Shown here: positions 1-12,690 of the stretch, piece by piece | Layout of the letters: each line of letters starts with the position of its first letter | Numbering within the stretch: position 1 is the stretch's first letter | Assembly (NCBI GenBank): GCA_948099385.1 | Contig: CANUEZ040000196.1 | Coordinates: 1,161,001 to 1,225,000, forward strand | Reading direction: 5' to 3' | Length of the DNA stretch: 64,000 bases | From: Fasciola hepatica | Lineage: Eukaryota > Platyhelminthes > Trematoda > Plagiorchiida > Fasciolidae | Translations under genes and position numbers: made by a program | Notes under the pieces: generated by a model | What the model was told of the DNA's origin: nothing | The model's database searches: none | What the model saw: the letters and a program-made list of their open reading frames with translations, nothing else

Positions 1-1270
1 GAGAAGTGATGGAACATAGGATTGGATCGGTGTGCGAGAATTTGGTTGTTACCGTTCAAAGCGAAAGCGAAAGCCGAAGCCAATTTGGGGATTGTGCTAT
101 ATCATGTATTGTATGTGTTGAACAAAGCGTTGAGACCCATATCGGATAGCCTTGTGGTTCGGGTGTTCGACTGACATTCGATCACCCCAACCCTTGTTCG
201 TGTCTCCGAGTGGGCTCTGTCCATGTGCAATGCTCAAGATTCCTTTAGCGGATCAAACAGCTGTACAGTGCTTCCATAATTTTCGATGGTCTGTGCAGTG
301 TTCAAGCTGCATGGAGAATCATATTATACAAATCTACTCTGCTACTGCTCTATTGCATTGTATGAGAAATCTGTGTGGATTGTTCATAAGGGAATGCCTT
401 GGTTTTACTTAGGCCCATAAAAAGAGAAGTGATGGAACATAGGATTGGATCGGTGTGCGAGAATTTGGTTTTTACCGCTCAAAGCGAAAGCGAAAGCCGA
501 AGCCAATTTGGGGATTGTGCTATATCATGTATTCTATATGTTGAACAAAGCGTTCAGACCCATATCGGATAGCCTTGTGGTTCGGGTGTTCGACTGACAT
601 TCGTTCACCCCAACCCTTGTTCGTGTCTCCGAGTGGGTTCTGTCCATGTGCAATGCTCATGATTCCCTTAGCGGATCAAACAGCTGTACAGTGCTTCCAT
701 AATTTTCAATGGTCAGTTCAGTGTTCAAGCTGCATGGAGAATCATATTGTACAAATCTACTCTGCTACTGCTCTATTGCATTGTATGAGCAATCTGTGTG
801 GATTGTTCATAAGGGAATGCCTTGGTTTTACTTAGGCCCATAAACAGAGAAGTGATGGAACATAGGATTGGATCGGTGTGCGAGAATTTGGTTTTTACCG
901 CTCAAAGCGAAAGCGAAAGCGGAAGCCAATTTGGGGATTGTGCTATATCATGTATTGTATATGTTGAACAAAGCGTTCAGATCCATATCGGATAGCCTTG
1001 TGGTTTGGGTGTTCGACTGACATTCGTTCACCCCAACCCTTGTTCGTGTCTCCGAGTGGGCTCTGTCCATGTGCAATGCTCATCATTCCCTTAGCGGATC
1101 AAACAGCTGTACAGTGCTTCCATAATTTTCAATGGTCAGTTCAGTGTTCAAGCTGCATGGAGAATCATATTATACAATCTACTCTGCTACTGCTCTATTG
1201 CATTGTATGAGCAATCTGTGTGGAGATTGTTCATAAGGGAATGCCTTGGTTTTACTTGGGCCCATAAATA

Positions 1271-1693
1271 GAGAAGTGATGGAACATAGGATTGGATCGG
1301 TGTGCGAGAATTTGGTAGTTACCGTTCAAAGCGAGAGCGAAAGCCGAAGCCAATTTGGGGATTGTGCTATATCATGCAGTGTATATGTTCATCAACGCGT
1401 TGAGACTCATTTCGGATAGCCTTGTGGTTCGGGTGTTCGACTGACATTCGATCACCCCAACCCTTGTTCGTGTCTCCGAGTGGGCTCTGTCCATGTGCAA
1501 TGCTCATGATTCCCTTAGCGGATCAAACAGCTGTACAGTGCTTCCATCATTTTCGATGGTCTGTGCAGTGTTCAAGCTGCATGGAGAATCATATTATACA
1601 AATCTACTCTGCTACTGCTCTATTGCATTGTATGAGAAATCTGTGTGGATTGTTCATAAGGGAATGCCTTAGTTTTACTTAGATCCATAAAAA
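1271..1693 (+). repeat. Diverged unit with an unusual middle segment
   Basis: Around 1375-1420 this unit reads CATGCAGTG, GTTCATCAACGCG and CTCATTTCGG where nearly all others have CATGTA(T/G)TG, GTTGAACAAAGCG and CCCATATCGG. It is one of the most private stretches in the window. The remainder is ordinary, so the change is confined to about 45 bp. Confidence 0.7.
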
Positions 1694-3389
1694 GAGAAGT
1701 GATGGAACATAGGATTGGATCGGTGTGCGAGAATTTGGTTTTTACCGCTCAAAGCGAAAGCGAAAGCCGAAGCCAATTTGGGGATTGTGCTATATCATGT
1801 ATTGTATATGTTGAACAAAGCTTTGAGATCCATATCGGATAGCCTTGTGGTTCGGGTGTTCGACTGACATTCGTTCACCCCAACCCTTGTTCGTGTCTCC
1901 GAGTGGGCTCTGTCCATGTGCAATGCTCATGATTCCCTTAGCGGATCAAACAGCTGTACAGTGCTTCCATAATTTTCAATGGTCAGTTCAGTGTTCAAGC
2001 TGCATGGAGAATCATATTATACAAATCTACTCTGCTACTGCTCTATTGCATTGTATGAGCAATCTGTGTGGATTGATCATAACGGAATGCCTTGGTTTTA
2101 CTCAGGCCCATAAATAGAGAAGTGATGGAACATAGGATTGGATCGGTGTGCGAGAATTTGGTTGTTACCGCTCAAAGCGAAAGCGAAAGCCGAAGCCAAT
2201 TTGGGGATTGTGCTATATCATGTATTGTATATGTTGAACAAAGCGTTCAGACCCATATCGGATAGCTTTGTGGTTCGGGTGTTCGACTGACATTCGATCA
2301 CCCCAACCCTTGTTCGTGTCTCCGAGTGGGCTCTGTCCATGTGCAATGCTCATGATTCCCTTAGCGGATCAAACAGCTGTACAGTGCTTCCATAATTTTC
2401 AATGGTCAGTTCAGTGTTCAAGCTGCATGGAGATTCATATTATACAAATCTACTCTGCTACTGCTCTATTGCATTGTATGAGAAATCTGTGTGGGGATTG
2501 TTCATAAGGGAATGCCTTGGTTTTACTTAGGCCCATAAATAGAGAAGTGATGGAACATAGGATTGGATCGGTGTGCGAGAATTTGGTTTTTACCGCTCAA
2601 AGCGAAAGCGAAAGCCGAAGCCAATTTGGGGATTGTGCTATATCATGTATTGTATATGTTGAACAAAGCGTTGAGATCCATATCGGATAGCCTTGTGGTT
2701 TGGGTGTTCGACTGACATTCGTTCACCCCAACCCTTGTTCGTGTCTCCGAGTGGGCTCTGTCCATGTGCAATGCTCATGATTCCCTTAGCGGATCAAACA
2801 GCTGTACAGTGCTTCCATAATTTTCAATGGTCAGTTCAGTGTTCAAGCTGCATGGAGAATCATATTATACAAATCTACTCTGCTACTGCTCTATTGCATT
2901 GTATGACCAATCTGTGTGGGGATTGTTCATAAGGGAATGCCTTGGTTTTACTTAGGCCCATAAATAGAGAAGTGATGGAACATAGGATTGGATCGGTGTG
3001 CGAGAATTTGGTTGTTACCGTTCAAAGCGAGAGCGAACGCCGAAGCCAATTTGGGGATTGTGCTATATCATGTAGTGTATATGTTGAACAAAGCGTTGAG
3101 ACCCATATCGGATAGCCTTGTTGTTTGGGTGTGCGACTGACAATCGTTCACCCCAACCCTTGTTCGTGTCCCCGTATGGGATCTGTCCATGTGCAATGCT
3201 CATGATTCCCTTAGCGGATCAAACAGCTGTACAGTGCTTCCATAATTTTCAATGGGCAGTTCAGTGTTCAAGCTGCATGGAGAATCATATTATACAAATC
3301 TACTCTGCTACTGCTCTATTGCATTGTATGAGCAATCTGTGTGGATTGTTCATAAGGGAATGCCTTGGTTTTACTCAGGCCCATAAATA

Positions 3390-3812
3390 GAGATGTGATG
3401 AAACATAGGATTGGATCGGTGTGCGAGAATTTGGTTGTTACCGTTCAAAGCGAAAGCGAAAGCCGAAGCCAATTTGGGGATTGTGCTATATCATGTAGTG
3501 TATATGTTGAACAAAGCGTTGAGATCCATATGGGATAGCGTTGTGGTTTGGGTGTTCGACTGACATTCGATCACCCCAGCCCTTGTTCGTGTCCCCGTGT
3601 GGGCTCTGTCCATGTGCAATGCTCATGATTCCCTTAGCGGATCAAACAGCTGTACAGTGCTTCCATAATTTTCAATGAGCTATTCGGTGGTCAAGCTGCA
3701 TGGAGAATCATATTATACAAATCTACTCTGCTACTGCTCTATTGCATTGTATGAGCAATCTGTGTGGATTGTTCATAAGGGAATGCCTTGGTTTTACTCA
3801 AACCCATAAATA
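3390..3812 (+). repeat. AGCT-type unit (first of five)
   Basis: Near 3673 the usual CAATGGTCAGTTCAGTGT is replaced by CAATGAGCTATTCGGTGG: a same-length block with about six differences within 13 bp. Further members are units 6774 (AGCTATTC), 11003, 11849 and 48217 (AGCTGTTC). The block creates TGA in the recurrent frame. So many clustered changes suggest exchange with a diverged repeat type, not point mutation one by one. Confidence 0.75.
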
Positions 3813-4658
3813 GAGATGTGATGGAACATAGGATTGGATCGGTGTGCGAGAATTTGGTTGTTACCGTTCAAAGCCAAAGCGAAAGCCGAATCCAATTTGG
3901 GGATTGTGCTATATCATGTATTGTATATGTTGAACAAAGCGTTGAGATCCATATCGGATAGCCTTGTGGTTTGGGTGTTCGACTGACATTCGATCACCCC
4001 AACCCTTGTTCGTGTCCCCGTGTGGGCTCTGTCCATGTGCAATGCTCATGATTCCCTTAGCGGATCAAACAGCTGTACAGTGCTTCCATAATTTTCAATG
4101 GTCAGTTCAGTGTTCAAGCTGCATGGAGAATCATATTATACAAATCTACTCTGCTACTGCTCTATTGCATTGTATGAGCAATCTGTGTGGATTGTTCATA
4201 AGGGAATGCCTTGGTTTTACTTAGGCCCATAAATAGAGAAGTGATGGAACATAGGATTGGATCGGTGTGCGAGAATTTGGTTGTTACCGCTCAAAGCGAA
4301 AGCGAAAGCCGAAGCCAATTTGGGGATTGTGCTATATCATGTATTGTATATGTTGAACAAAGCTTTGAGATCCATATGGGATAGCCTTGTGCTTCGGGTG
4401 TTCGACTGACATTCGTTCACCCCAACCCTTGTTCGTGTCTCCGAGTGGGCTCTGTCCATGTGCAATGCTCATGATTCCCTTAGCGGATCAAACAGCTGTA
4501 CAGTGCTTCCATAATTTTCAATGGTCAGTTCAGTGTTCAAGCTGCATGGAGAATCATATTATACAAATCTACTCTGCTACTGCTCTATTGCATTGTATGA
4601 GCAATCTGTGTGGATTGTTCATAAGGGAATGCCTTGGTTTTACTTAGGCCCATAAATA

Positions 4659-7600
4659 GAGAAGTGATGGAACATAGGATTGGATCGGTGTGCGAGAATT
4701 TGGTTGTTACCGTTCAAAGCGAGAGCGAAAGCCGATGCCAATTTGGGGATTGTGCTATATCATGTATTGTATATGTTGAACAAAGCTTTGAGACCCATAT
4801 CGGATAGCCTTGTGGTTTGGGTGTTCGACTGACATTCGATCACCCCAACCCTTGTTCGTGTCCCCGTGTGGGCTCTGTCCATGTGCAATGTTCATGATTC
4901 CCTTAGCGGATCAAACAGCTGTACAGTGTTTCCATAATTTTCAATGGTCAGTTCAGTGTTCAAGCTGCATGGAGAATCATATTATACAAATCTACTCTGC
5001 TACTGCTCTATTGCATTGTATGAGCAATCTGTGTGGATTGTTCATAAGGGAATGCCTTGGTTTTACTTAGGCCTTTAAATTGAGAAGTGATGGAACATAG
5101 GATTGGATCGGTGTGCGAGAATTTGGTTGTTACCGTTCGAAGCCAAAGCGAAAGCCGAAGCAAATTTGGGGATTGTGCTGTATCATGTATTGTATATGTT
5201 GAAGAAAGCGTTGAGACCCATATCGGATAGCCTTGTGGTTCGGGTGTTCGACTGACATTCGTTCATCCCAACCCTTGTTCGTTTCTCCGAGTGGGCTCTG
5301 TCCATGTGCAATGCTCATGATTCCCTTAGCGGATCAAACAGCTGTACAGTGCTTCCATAATATTCAATGGTCAGTTCCGTGGTCAAGCTGCATGGAGAAT
5401 CATATTATCCAAATCTACTCTGCTACTGCTCTATTGCATTGTATGAGCAATCTGTGTGGATTGTTCATAAGGGAATGCCTTGGTTTTACTTAGGCCCATA
5501 AATAGAGAAGTGATGGAACATAGGATTGGATCGGTGTGCGAGAATTTGGTTGTTACCGTTCGAAGCCAAAGCGAAAGCCGAAGCCAATTTGGGGATTGTG
5601 CTATATCATGTATTGTATATGTTGAACAAAGCTTTGAGACCCATATCGGATAGCCTTGTGGTTTGGGTGTTCGACTGACATTCGATCACCCCAACCCTTG
5701 TTCGTGTCTCCGAGTGGGCTCTGTCCATGTGCAATGCTCATGATTCCCTTAGCGGATCAAACAGCTGTACAGTGCTTCCATAATTTTCAATGGTCAGTTC
5801 AGTGTTCAAGCTGCATGGAGAATCATATTATACAAATCTACTCTGCTACTGCTCTATTGCATTGTATGAGCGATCTGTGTGGATTGTTCATAAGGGAATG
5901 CCTTGGTTTTACTTAGGCCCATAAATAGAGAAGTGATGGAACATAGGATTGGATCGGTGTGCGAGAATTTGGTTGTTACCGTTCAAAGCGAGAGCGAAAG
6001 CCGATGCCAATTTGGGGATTGTGCTATATCATGTCATGTATATGTTGAACAAAGCTTTGAGACCCATATCGGATAGCCTTGTGGTTTGGGTGTTCGACTG
6101 ACATTCGTTCACCCCAACCCTTGTTCGTGTCCCCGTGTGGGCTCTGTCCATGTGCAATGCTCATGATTCCCTTAGCGGATCAAACAGCTGTACAGTGTTT
6201 CCATAATTTTCAATGGTCAGTTCAGTGTTCAAGCTGCATGGAGAATCATATTATACAAATCTACTCTGCCACTGCTCTTCTGCATTGTATGAACAATCTG
6301 TGTGGATTGTTCATAAGGGAATGCCTTGGTTTTACTTAGGCCAATAAATAGAGAAGTGATGGAACATAGGATTGGATCGGTGTGCGAGAATTTGGTTGTT
6401 ACCGTTCGAAGCCAAAGCGAAAGCCGAAGCCAATTTGGGGATTGTGCTATATCATGTATTGTATATGTTGAACAAAGCGTTGCGACCCATATCGGATAGC
6501 CTTGTGGTTCGAGTGTTCGACTGACATTCGTTCATCCCAACCCTTGTTCGTGTCTCCGAGTGGGCTCTGTCCATGTGCAATGCTCATGATTCCCTTAGCG
6601 GATCAAACAGCTGTACAGTGCTTCCATAATATTCAATGGTCAGTTCCGTGGTCAAGCTGCATGGAGAATCATATTATCCAAATCTACTCTGCTACTGCTC
6701 TATTGCATTGTATGAGCAATCTGTGTGGATTGTTCATAAGGGAATGCCTTGGTTTTACTTAGGCCCATAAATAGAGAAGTGATGGAACATAGGATTGGAT
6801 CGGTGTGCGAGAATTTCGTTGTTACCGTTCAAAGCGAAAGCGAACGCCGAAGCCAATTTGGGGATTGTGCTATATCATGTATTGTATATGTTGAACAAAG
6901 CTTTGAGATCCATATGGGATAGCCTTGTGCTTCGGGTGTTCGACTGACATTCGTTCACCCCAACCCTTGTTCGTGTCTCCGAGTGGGCTCTGTCCATGTG
7001 CAATGCTCATCATTCCCTTAGCGGATCAAACAGCTGTACAGTGCTTCCATAATTTTCAATGAGCTATTCGGTGGTCAAGCTGCATGGAGAATCATATTAT
7101 ACAAATCTACTCTGCTACTGCTCTATTGCATTGTATGAGCAATCTGTGTGGATTGTTCATAAGGGAATGCCTTGGTTTTACTTAGGCCCATAAATAGAGA
7201 AGTGATGGAACATAGGATTGGATTGGTGTGCGAGAATTTGATTGTTACCGTTCAAACGAGAGCGAAAGCCGATGCTAATATGGGGATTGTGCTATATCAT
7301 GTATTGTATATGTTGAACAAAGCTTTGAGACCCATATCGGATAGCCTTGTGGTTTGGGTGTTCGACTGACATTCGTTCACCCCAACCCTTGTTCGTGTCC
7401 CCATGTGGGCTCTGTCCATGTGCAATGTTCATGATTCCCTTAGCGGATCAAACAGCTGTACAGTGCTTCCATAATTTTCAATGGTCAGTTCAGTGTTCAA
7501 GCTGCATGGAGAATCATATTATACAAATCTACTCTGCTACTGCTCTATTGCATTGTATGAGCAATCTGTGTGGATTGTTCATAAGGGAATGCCTTGGTTT

Positions 7601-8464
7601 TACTTAGGCCCATAAATAGAGAAGTGATGGAACATAGGATTGGATCGGTGTGCGAGAATTTGGTTGTTACCGTTCGAAGCCAAAGCGAAAGCCGAAGCAA
7701 ATTTGGGGATTGTGCTATATCATGTATTGTATATGTTGAACAAAGCGTTGAGACCCATATCGGATAGCCTTGTGGTTCGGGTGTTCGACTGACATTCGTT
7801 CATCCCAACCCTTGTTCGTTTCTCCGAGTGGGCTCTGTCCATGTGCAATGCTCATCATTCCCTTAGCGGATCAAACAGCTGTACAGTGCTTCCATAATTT
7901 TCAATGGTCAGTTCAGTGTTCAAGCTGCATGGCGAAACATATTATACAAATCTACTCTGCTACTGCTCTATTGCATTGTATGAGCAATCTGTGTGGATTG
8001 TTCATAAGGGAATGCCTTGGTTTTACTTAGGCCAATAAATAGAGAAGTGATGGAACATAGGATTGGATCGGTGTGCGAGAATTTGGTTGTTACCGTTCGA
8101 AGCCAAAGCGAAAGCCGAAGCAAATTTGGGGATTGTGCTATATCATGTATTGTATATGTTGAACAAAGCGTTGAGACCCATATCGGATAGCCTTGTGGTT
8201 CGGGTGTTCGACTGACATTCGTTCATCCCAACCCTTGTTCGTTTCTCCGAGTGGGCTCTGTCCATGTGCAATGCTCATGATTCCCTTAGCGGATCAAACA
8301 GCTGTACAGTGCTTCCATAATTTTCAATGGTCAGTTCAGTGTTCAAGCTGCATGGCGAAACATATTATACAAATCTACTCTGCTACTGCTCTATTGCATT
8401 GTATGAGCAATCTGTGTGGATTGTTCATAAGGGAATGCCTTGGTTTTACTTAGGCCCATAAATA
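4659..8464 (+). repeat. Loose 3-unit higher-order repeat, three copies (about 1269 bp)
   Basis: Copies are 4659-5927, 5928-7196 and 7197-8464 (one base short, from a deletion near 7256). In each, unit 1 has the CCCCGTGTGGGC-type variant (CCCCATGTGG in copy 3) plus GAGAGCG and GATGC in the hexamer-tract region, and unit 2 has TTCATCCCAACC. In copies 1 and 2, unit 2 also shares AATATTCAATGGTCAGTTCCGTGG and ATTATCC. Third units differ: 5505 is ordinary, 6774 is the TGA-bearing AGCT type, and 8042 is nearly a copy of its neighbour 7619, both with GCATGGCGAAACA. The order is real, but the copies have diverged or been overwritten. Confidence 0.65.
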
Positions 8465-11425
8465 GAGAAGTGATGGAACATAGGATTGGATCGGTGTGCG
8501 AGAATTTGGTTGTTACCGTTCAAAGCGAAAGCGAAAGCCGAATCCAATTTGGGGATTGTGCTATATCATGTATTGTATATGTTGAACAAAGCTTTGAGAT
8601 CCATATCGGATAGCCTTGTGGTTTGGGTGTTCGACTGACATTCGATCACCCCAACCCTTGTTCGTGTCTCCGAGTGGGCTCTGTCCATGTGCAATGCTCT
8701 TGATTCCCTTAGCGGATCAAACAACTGTACAGTGCTTCCATAATTTTCAATGGTCAGTTCAGTGTTCAAGCTGCATGGAGAATCATATTATACAAATCTA
8801 CTCTGCTACTGCTCTATTGCATTGTATGAGCAATCTGTGTGGATTGTTCATAAGGGAATGCCTTGGTTTTACTTAGGCCCATCAATAGAGAAGTGATGGA
8901 ACATAGGATTGGATCGGTGTGCGAGAATTTGGTTGTTACCGTTCAAAGCGAAAGCGAAAGCCGAAGCCAATTTGGGGATTGTGCTATATCATGTAGTGTA
9001 TATGTTGAACAAAGCTTTGAGACCCATATCGGATAGCCTTGTGGTTTGGGTGTTCGACTGACATTCGTTCACCACTACCCTTGTTCATGTCTCCGAGTGG
9101 GCTCTGTCCATGTGCAATGCTCATGATTCCCTTAGCGGATCAAACAGCTGTACAGTGCTTCCATCATTTTCGATGGTCTGTTCTGTTGTCAAGCTGCATG
9201 GAGAATCATATTATACAAATCTACTCTGCTACTGCTCCATTGCATTGTATGAGCAATCTGTGTGGATTGATCATAAGGGAATGCCTTGGTTTTACTTAGG
9301 CCTTTAAATTGAGAAGTGATGGAACATAGGATTGGATCGGTGTGCGAGAATTTGGTTGTTACCGTTCAAAGCGAAAGCGAAAGCCGAAGCCAATTTGGGG
9401 ATTGTGCTATATCATGTAGTGTATATGTTGAACAAAGCTTTGAGATCCATATGGGATAGCCTTGTGGTTTGGGTGTTCGACTGACATTCGTTCACCACAA
9501 CCCTTGTTCGTGTCCCCGTGTGGGCTCTGTCCATGTGCAATGCTCATGATTCCCTTAGCGGATCAAACAGCTGTACAGTGCTTCCATCATTTTCGACGGT
9601 CTGTTCTGTGGTCAAGCTGCATGGAGAATCATATTATACAAATCTACTCTGCTACTGCTCTATTGCATTGTATGAGCAATCTGTGTGGATTGATCATAAG
9701 GGAATGCCTTGGTTTTACTTAGGCCAATAAATAGAGAAGTGATGGAACATAGGATTGGATCGGTGTGCGAGAATTTGGTTGTTACCGTTCAAAGCGAAAG
9801 CGAAAGCCGAAGCCAATTTGGGGATTGTGCTATATCGTGCATTGTATATGTTGAACAAAGCGTTGAGACCCATATGGGATAGCCTTGTGGTTTGGGTGTT
9901 CGACTGACATTCGTTCACCCCGACCCTTGTTCGTGTCCCCGTGTGGGCTCTGTCCATGTGCAATGCTCATGATTCCCTTAGCGGATCAAACAGCTGTACA
10001 GTGCTTCCATAATTTTCAATGGTCAGTTCAGTGTTCAAGCTGCATGGCGAAACATATTATACAAATCTACTCTGCTACTGCTCTATTGCATTGTATGAGC
10101 AATCTGTGTGGATTGTTCATAAGGGAATGCCTTGGTTTTACTTAGGCCCATAAATAGAGAAGTGATGGAACATAGGATTGGATCGGTGTGCGAGAATTTG
10201 GTTGTTACCGTTCAAAGCCAAAGCGAAGGCCGAATCAAATTTGGGGATTGTGCTATATCATGTAGTGTATATGTTGAACAAAGCGTTGAGACCCATATCG
10301 GATAGCCTTGTGGTTTGGGTGTTCAACTGACATTCGTTCACCCCAACCCTTGTTCGTGTCCCCGTGTGGGCTCTGTCCATGTGCAATGCTCATGATTCCC
10401 TTAGCGGATCAAACAGCTGTACAGTGCTTCCATAATTTTCAATGGTCAGTTCAGTGTTCAAGCTGCATGGAGAATCATATTATACAAATCTACTCTGCTA
10501 CTGCTCTATTGCATTGTATGAGCAATCTGTGTGGATTGTTCATAAGGGAATGCCTTGGTTTTACTTAGGCCCATAAATAGAGAAGTGATGGAACATAGGA
10601 TTGGATCGGTGTGCGAGAATTTGGTTGTTACCGTTCGAAGCCAAAGCGAAAGCCGAAGCCAATTTGGGGATTGTGTTATATCATGTATTGTATATGTTGA
10701 ACAAAGCGTTGAGACCCATATCGGATAGCCTTGTGGTTCGGGTGTTCGACTGACATTCGTTCATCCCAACCGTTGTTCGTGTCTCCGAGTGGGCTCTGTC
10801 CATGTGCAATGCTCATCATTCCCTTAGCGGATCAAACAGCTGTACAGTGCTTCCATAATTTTCAATGGTCAGTTCAGTGTTCAAGCTGCATGGAGAATCA
10901 TATTATACAAATCTACTCTGCTACTGCTCTATTGCATTGTATGAGCAATCTGTGTGGATTGTTCATAAGGGAATGCCTTGGTTTTACTTAGGCCCATAAA
11001 TTGAGAAGTGATGGAACATAGGATTGGATCGGTGTGCGAGAATTTGGTTGTTACCGTTCAAAGCGAAAGCGAAAGCCGAAGCGAATTTGGGGATTGTGCT
11101 ATATCATGTATTGTATATGTTGAACAAAGCGTTGAGATCCATATGGGATAGCCTTGTGGTTTGGGTGTTCGACTGACATTCGTTCACCCCAACCCTTGTT
11201 CGTGTCTCCGAGTGGGCTCTGTCCATGTGCAATGCTCATGATTCCCTTAGCGGATCAAACAGCTGTACAGTGCTTCCATAATTTTCAATGAGCTGTTCGG
11301 TGGTCAAGCTGCATGGAGAATCATATTATACAAATCTACTCTGCTACTGCTCTATTGCATTGTATGAGCAATCTGTGTGGATTGTTCATAAGGGAATGCC
11401 TTGGTTTTACTTAGGCCCATAAATA
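8465..11425 (+). repeat. Mixed units without clear higher-order period
   Basis: Seven units (8465, 8888, 9311, 9734, 10157, 10580, 11003). Units 8888 and 9311 carry CCATCATTTTCGA(T/C)GGTCTGTTCTG, a type that returns at 11426, 12268 and 13114. The junction AGGCCTTTAAATTGAG before unit 9311 is shared only with the junction before unit 5082. Unit 11003 is of the AGCT type with an early TGA. Confidence 0.7.
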
Positions 11426-12690
11426 GAGAAGTGATGGAACATAGGATTGGATCGGTGTGCGAGAATTTCGTTGTTACCGTTCAAAGCGAAAGCGAACGCC
11501 GAAGCCAATTTGGGGATTGTGCTATATCATGTATTGTATATGTTGAACAAATCTTTGAGACCCATATCGGATAGTCTTGTGGTTTGGGTGTTCGACTGAC
11601 ATTCGTTCACCACAACCCTTGTTCGTGTCTCCGAGTGGGCTCTGTCCATGTGCAATGCTCATGATTCCCCTAGCGGATCAAACAGCTGTACAGTGCTTCC
11701 ATCATTTTCGATGGTCTGTTCTGTGGTCAAGCTGCATGGAGAATCATATTGTACAAATCTACTCTGCTACTGCTCTATTGCATTGTATGAGCAATCTGTG
11801 TGGATTGATCATAAGGGAATGCCTTGGTTTTACTTAGGCCAATAAATAGAGAAGTGATGGAACATAGGATTGGATCGGTGTGCGAGAATTTGGTTGTTAC
11901 CGTTCAAAGCGAAATCCGAAGCCAATTTGGGGATTGTGCTATATCATGTATTGTATATGTTGAACAAAGCGTTGAGATCCATATCGGATAGCCTGGTGGT
12001 TTGGGTGTTCGACTGACATTCGTTCACCCCAAACCTTGTTCGTGTCTCCGAGTGGGCTCTGTCCATGTGCAATGCTCATGATTCTCTTAGCGGATCAAAC
12101 AGCTGTACAGTGCTTCCATAATTTTCAATGAGCTGTTCGGTGGTCAAGCTGCATGGAGAATCATATTTTACAAATCTACTCTGCTACTGCTCTATTGCAT
12201 TGTATGAGCAATCTGTGTGGGGATTGTTCATAAGGGAATGCCTTGGTTTTACTTAGGCCCATAAATAGAGAAGTGATGGAACATAGGATTGGATCGGTGT
12301 GCGAGAATTTCGTTGTTACCGTTCAAAGCGAAAGCGAACGCCGAAGCCAATTTGGGGATTGTGCTATATCATGTAGTGTATATGTTGAACAAATCTTTGA
12401 GACCCATATCGGATAGTCTTGTGGTTTGGGTGTTCGACTGACATTCGTTCACCACAACCCTTGTTCGTGTCTCCGAGTGGGCTCTGTCCATGTGCAATGC
12501 TCATGATTCCCTTAGCGGATCAAACAGCTGTACAGTGCTTCCATCATTTTCGATGGTCTGTTCTGTGGTCAAGCTGCATGGAGAATCATATTGTACAAAT
12601 CTACTCTGCTACTGCTCTATTGCATTGTATGAGCAATCTGTGTGGATTGATCATAAGGGAATGCCTTGGTTTTACTTAGGCCCATAAATA
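11426..12690 (+). repeat. Near-identical units 842 bp apart around a contracted unit
   Basis: Units 11426-11848 and 12268-12690 share a set of rare changes: GAATTTCGTTG, GCGAACGCC, AACAAATCTTTGAG, ATAGTCTTG, CCATCATTTTCGATGG and CATATTGTACAA. They flank unit 11849-12267, which is 419 bp because it lost 6 bp in the hexamer tract and gained GG near 12218. This is best read as a recent two-unit duplication. The spacing of 842 instead of 846 comes from the middle unit. Confidence 0.75.
11849..12267 (+). repeat. 419-bp unit: hexamer contraction, GG insertion and AGCT-type 3' block
   Basis: One GCGAAA step is missing near 11910, GG is inserted near 12218, and the CAATGAGCTGTTCGGTGG block replaces the usual CAATGGTCAGTTCAGTGT. 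The 5' part (AAATCC, GATCC, CCTGGTGG, AAACCTTG, GATTCTC) is shared with unit 13537, which has the common 3' block, so the two differ mainly downstream of about unit base 285. Confidence 0.75.

Larger units (their letters stand above)
1..4235 (+). repeat. Left-end units, heterogeneous, indel-rich
   Basis: Ten units start at 1, 424, 847, 1271, 1694, 2117, 2542, 2967, 3390 and 3813. Five carry the rare TTTTTACCGCTC or GTTACCGCTC version of the hexamer-tract flank, and most have TTCGGG where the rest of the array has TTTGGG. Three have length changes: unit 847 (one base lost near 1176, two gained near 1230), and units 2117 and 2542 (GG insertion near 2493 and 2918). No clear higher-order period is visible. 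Variants are shared in a scattered way, as in a less recently homogenised part of an array. Confidence 0.75.

Noticed and set aside
143..176. RNA polymerase III promoter (A-box-like TAGCCTTGTGG and B-box-like GTTCGACTG), hinting at a tRNA-derived SINE origin
   Set aside because: Each box misses one consensus base, they are only about 8 bp apart where tens of bases are needed, and no tRNA fold, poly-A tail or target-site duplication is seen.
152..412. A tandem family of about 144 small genes encoding an 86-residue cysteine-rich protein
   Set aside because: The frame opens at TTG and the first ATG is codon 27. Stops, start losses and frameshifts occur in many units, and differences between units are not concentrated at silent sites. 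Repeat homogenisation explains the recurrence.
5130..5318. Minus-strand frames of 62-82 codons (also near 8566, 9715, 12672, 16164, 34724, 42765, 44881, 46573, 58353 and 59622)
   Set aside because: They are antisense readings of the same satellite segment and occur only where a unit happens to lack a stop.
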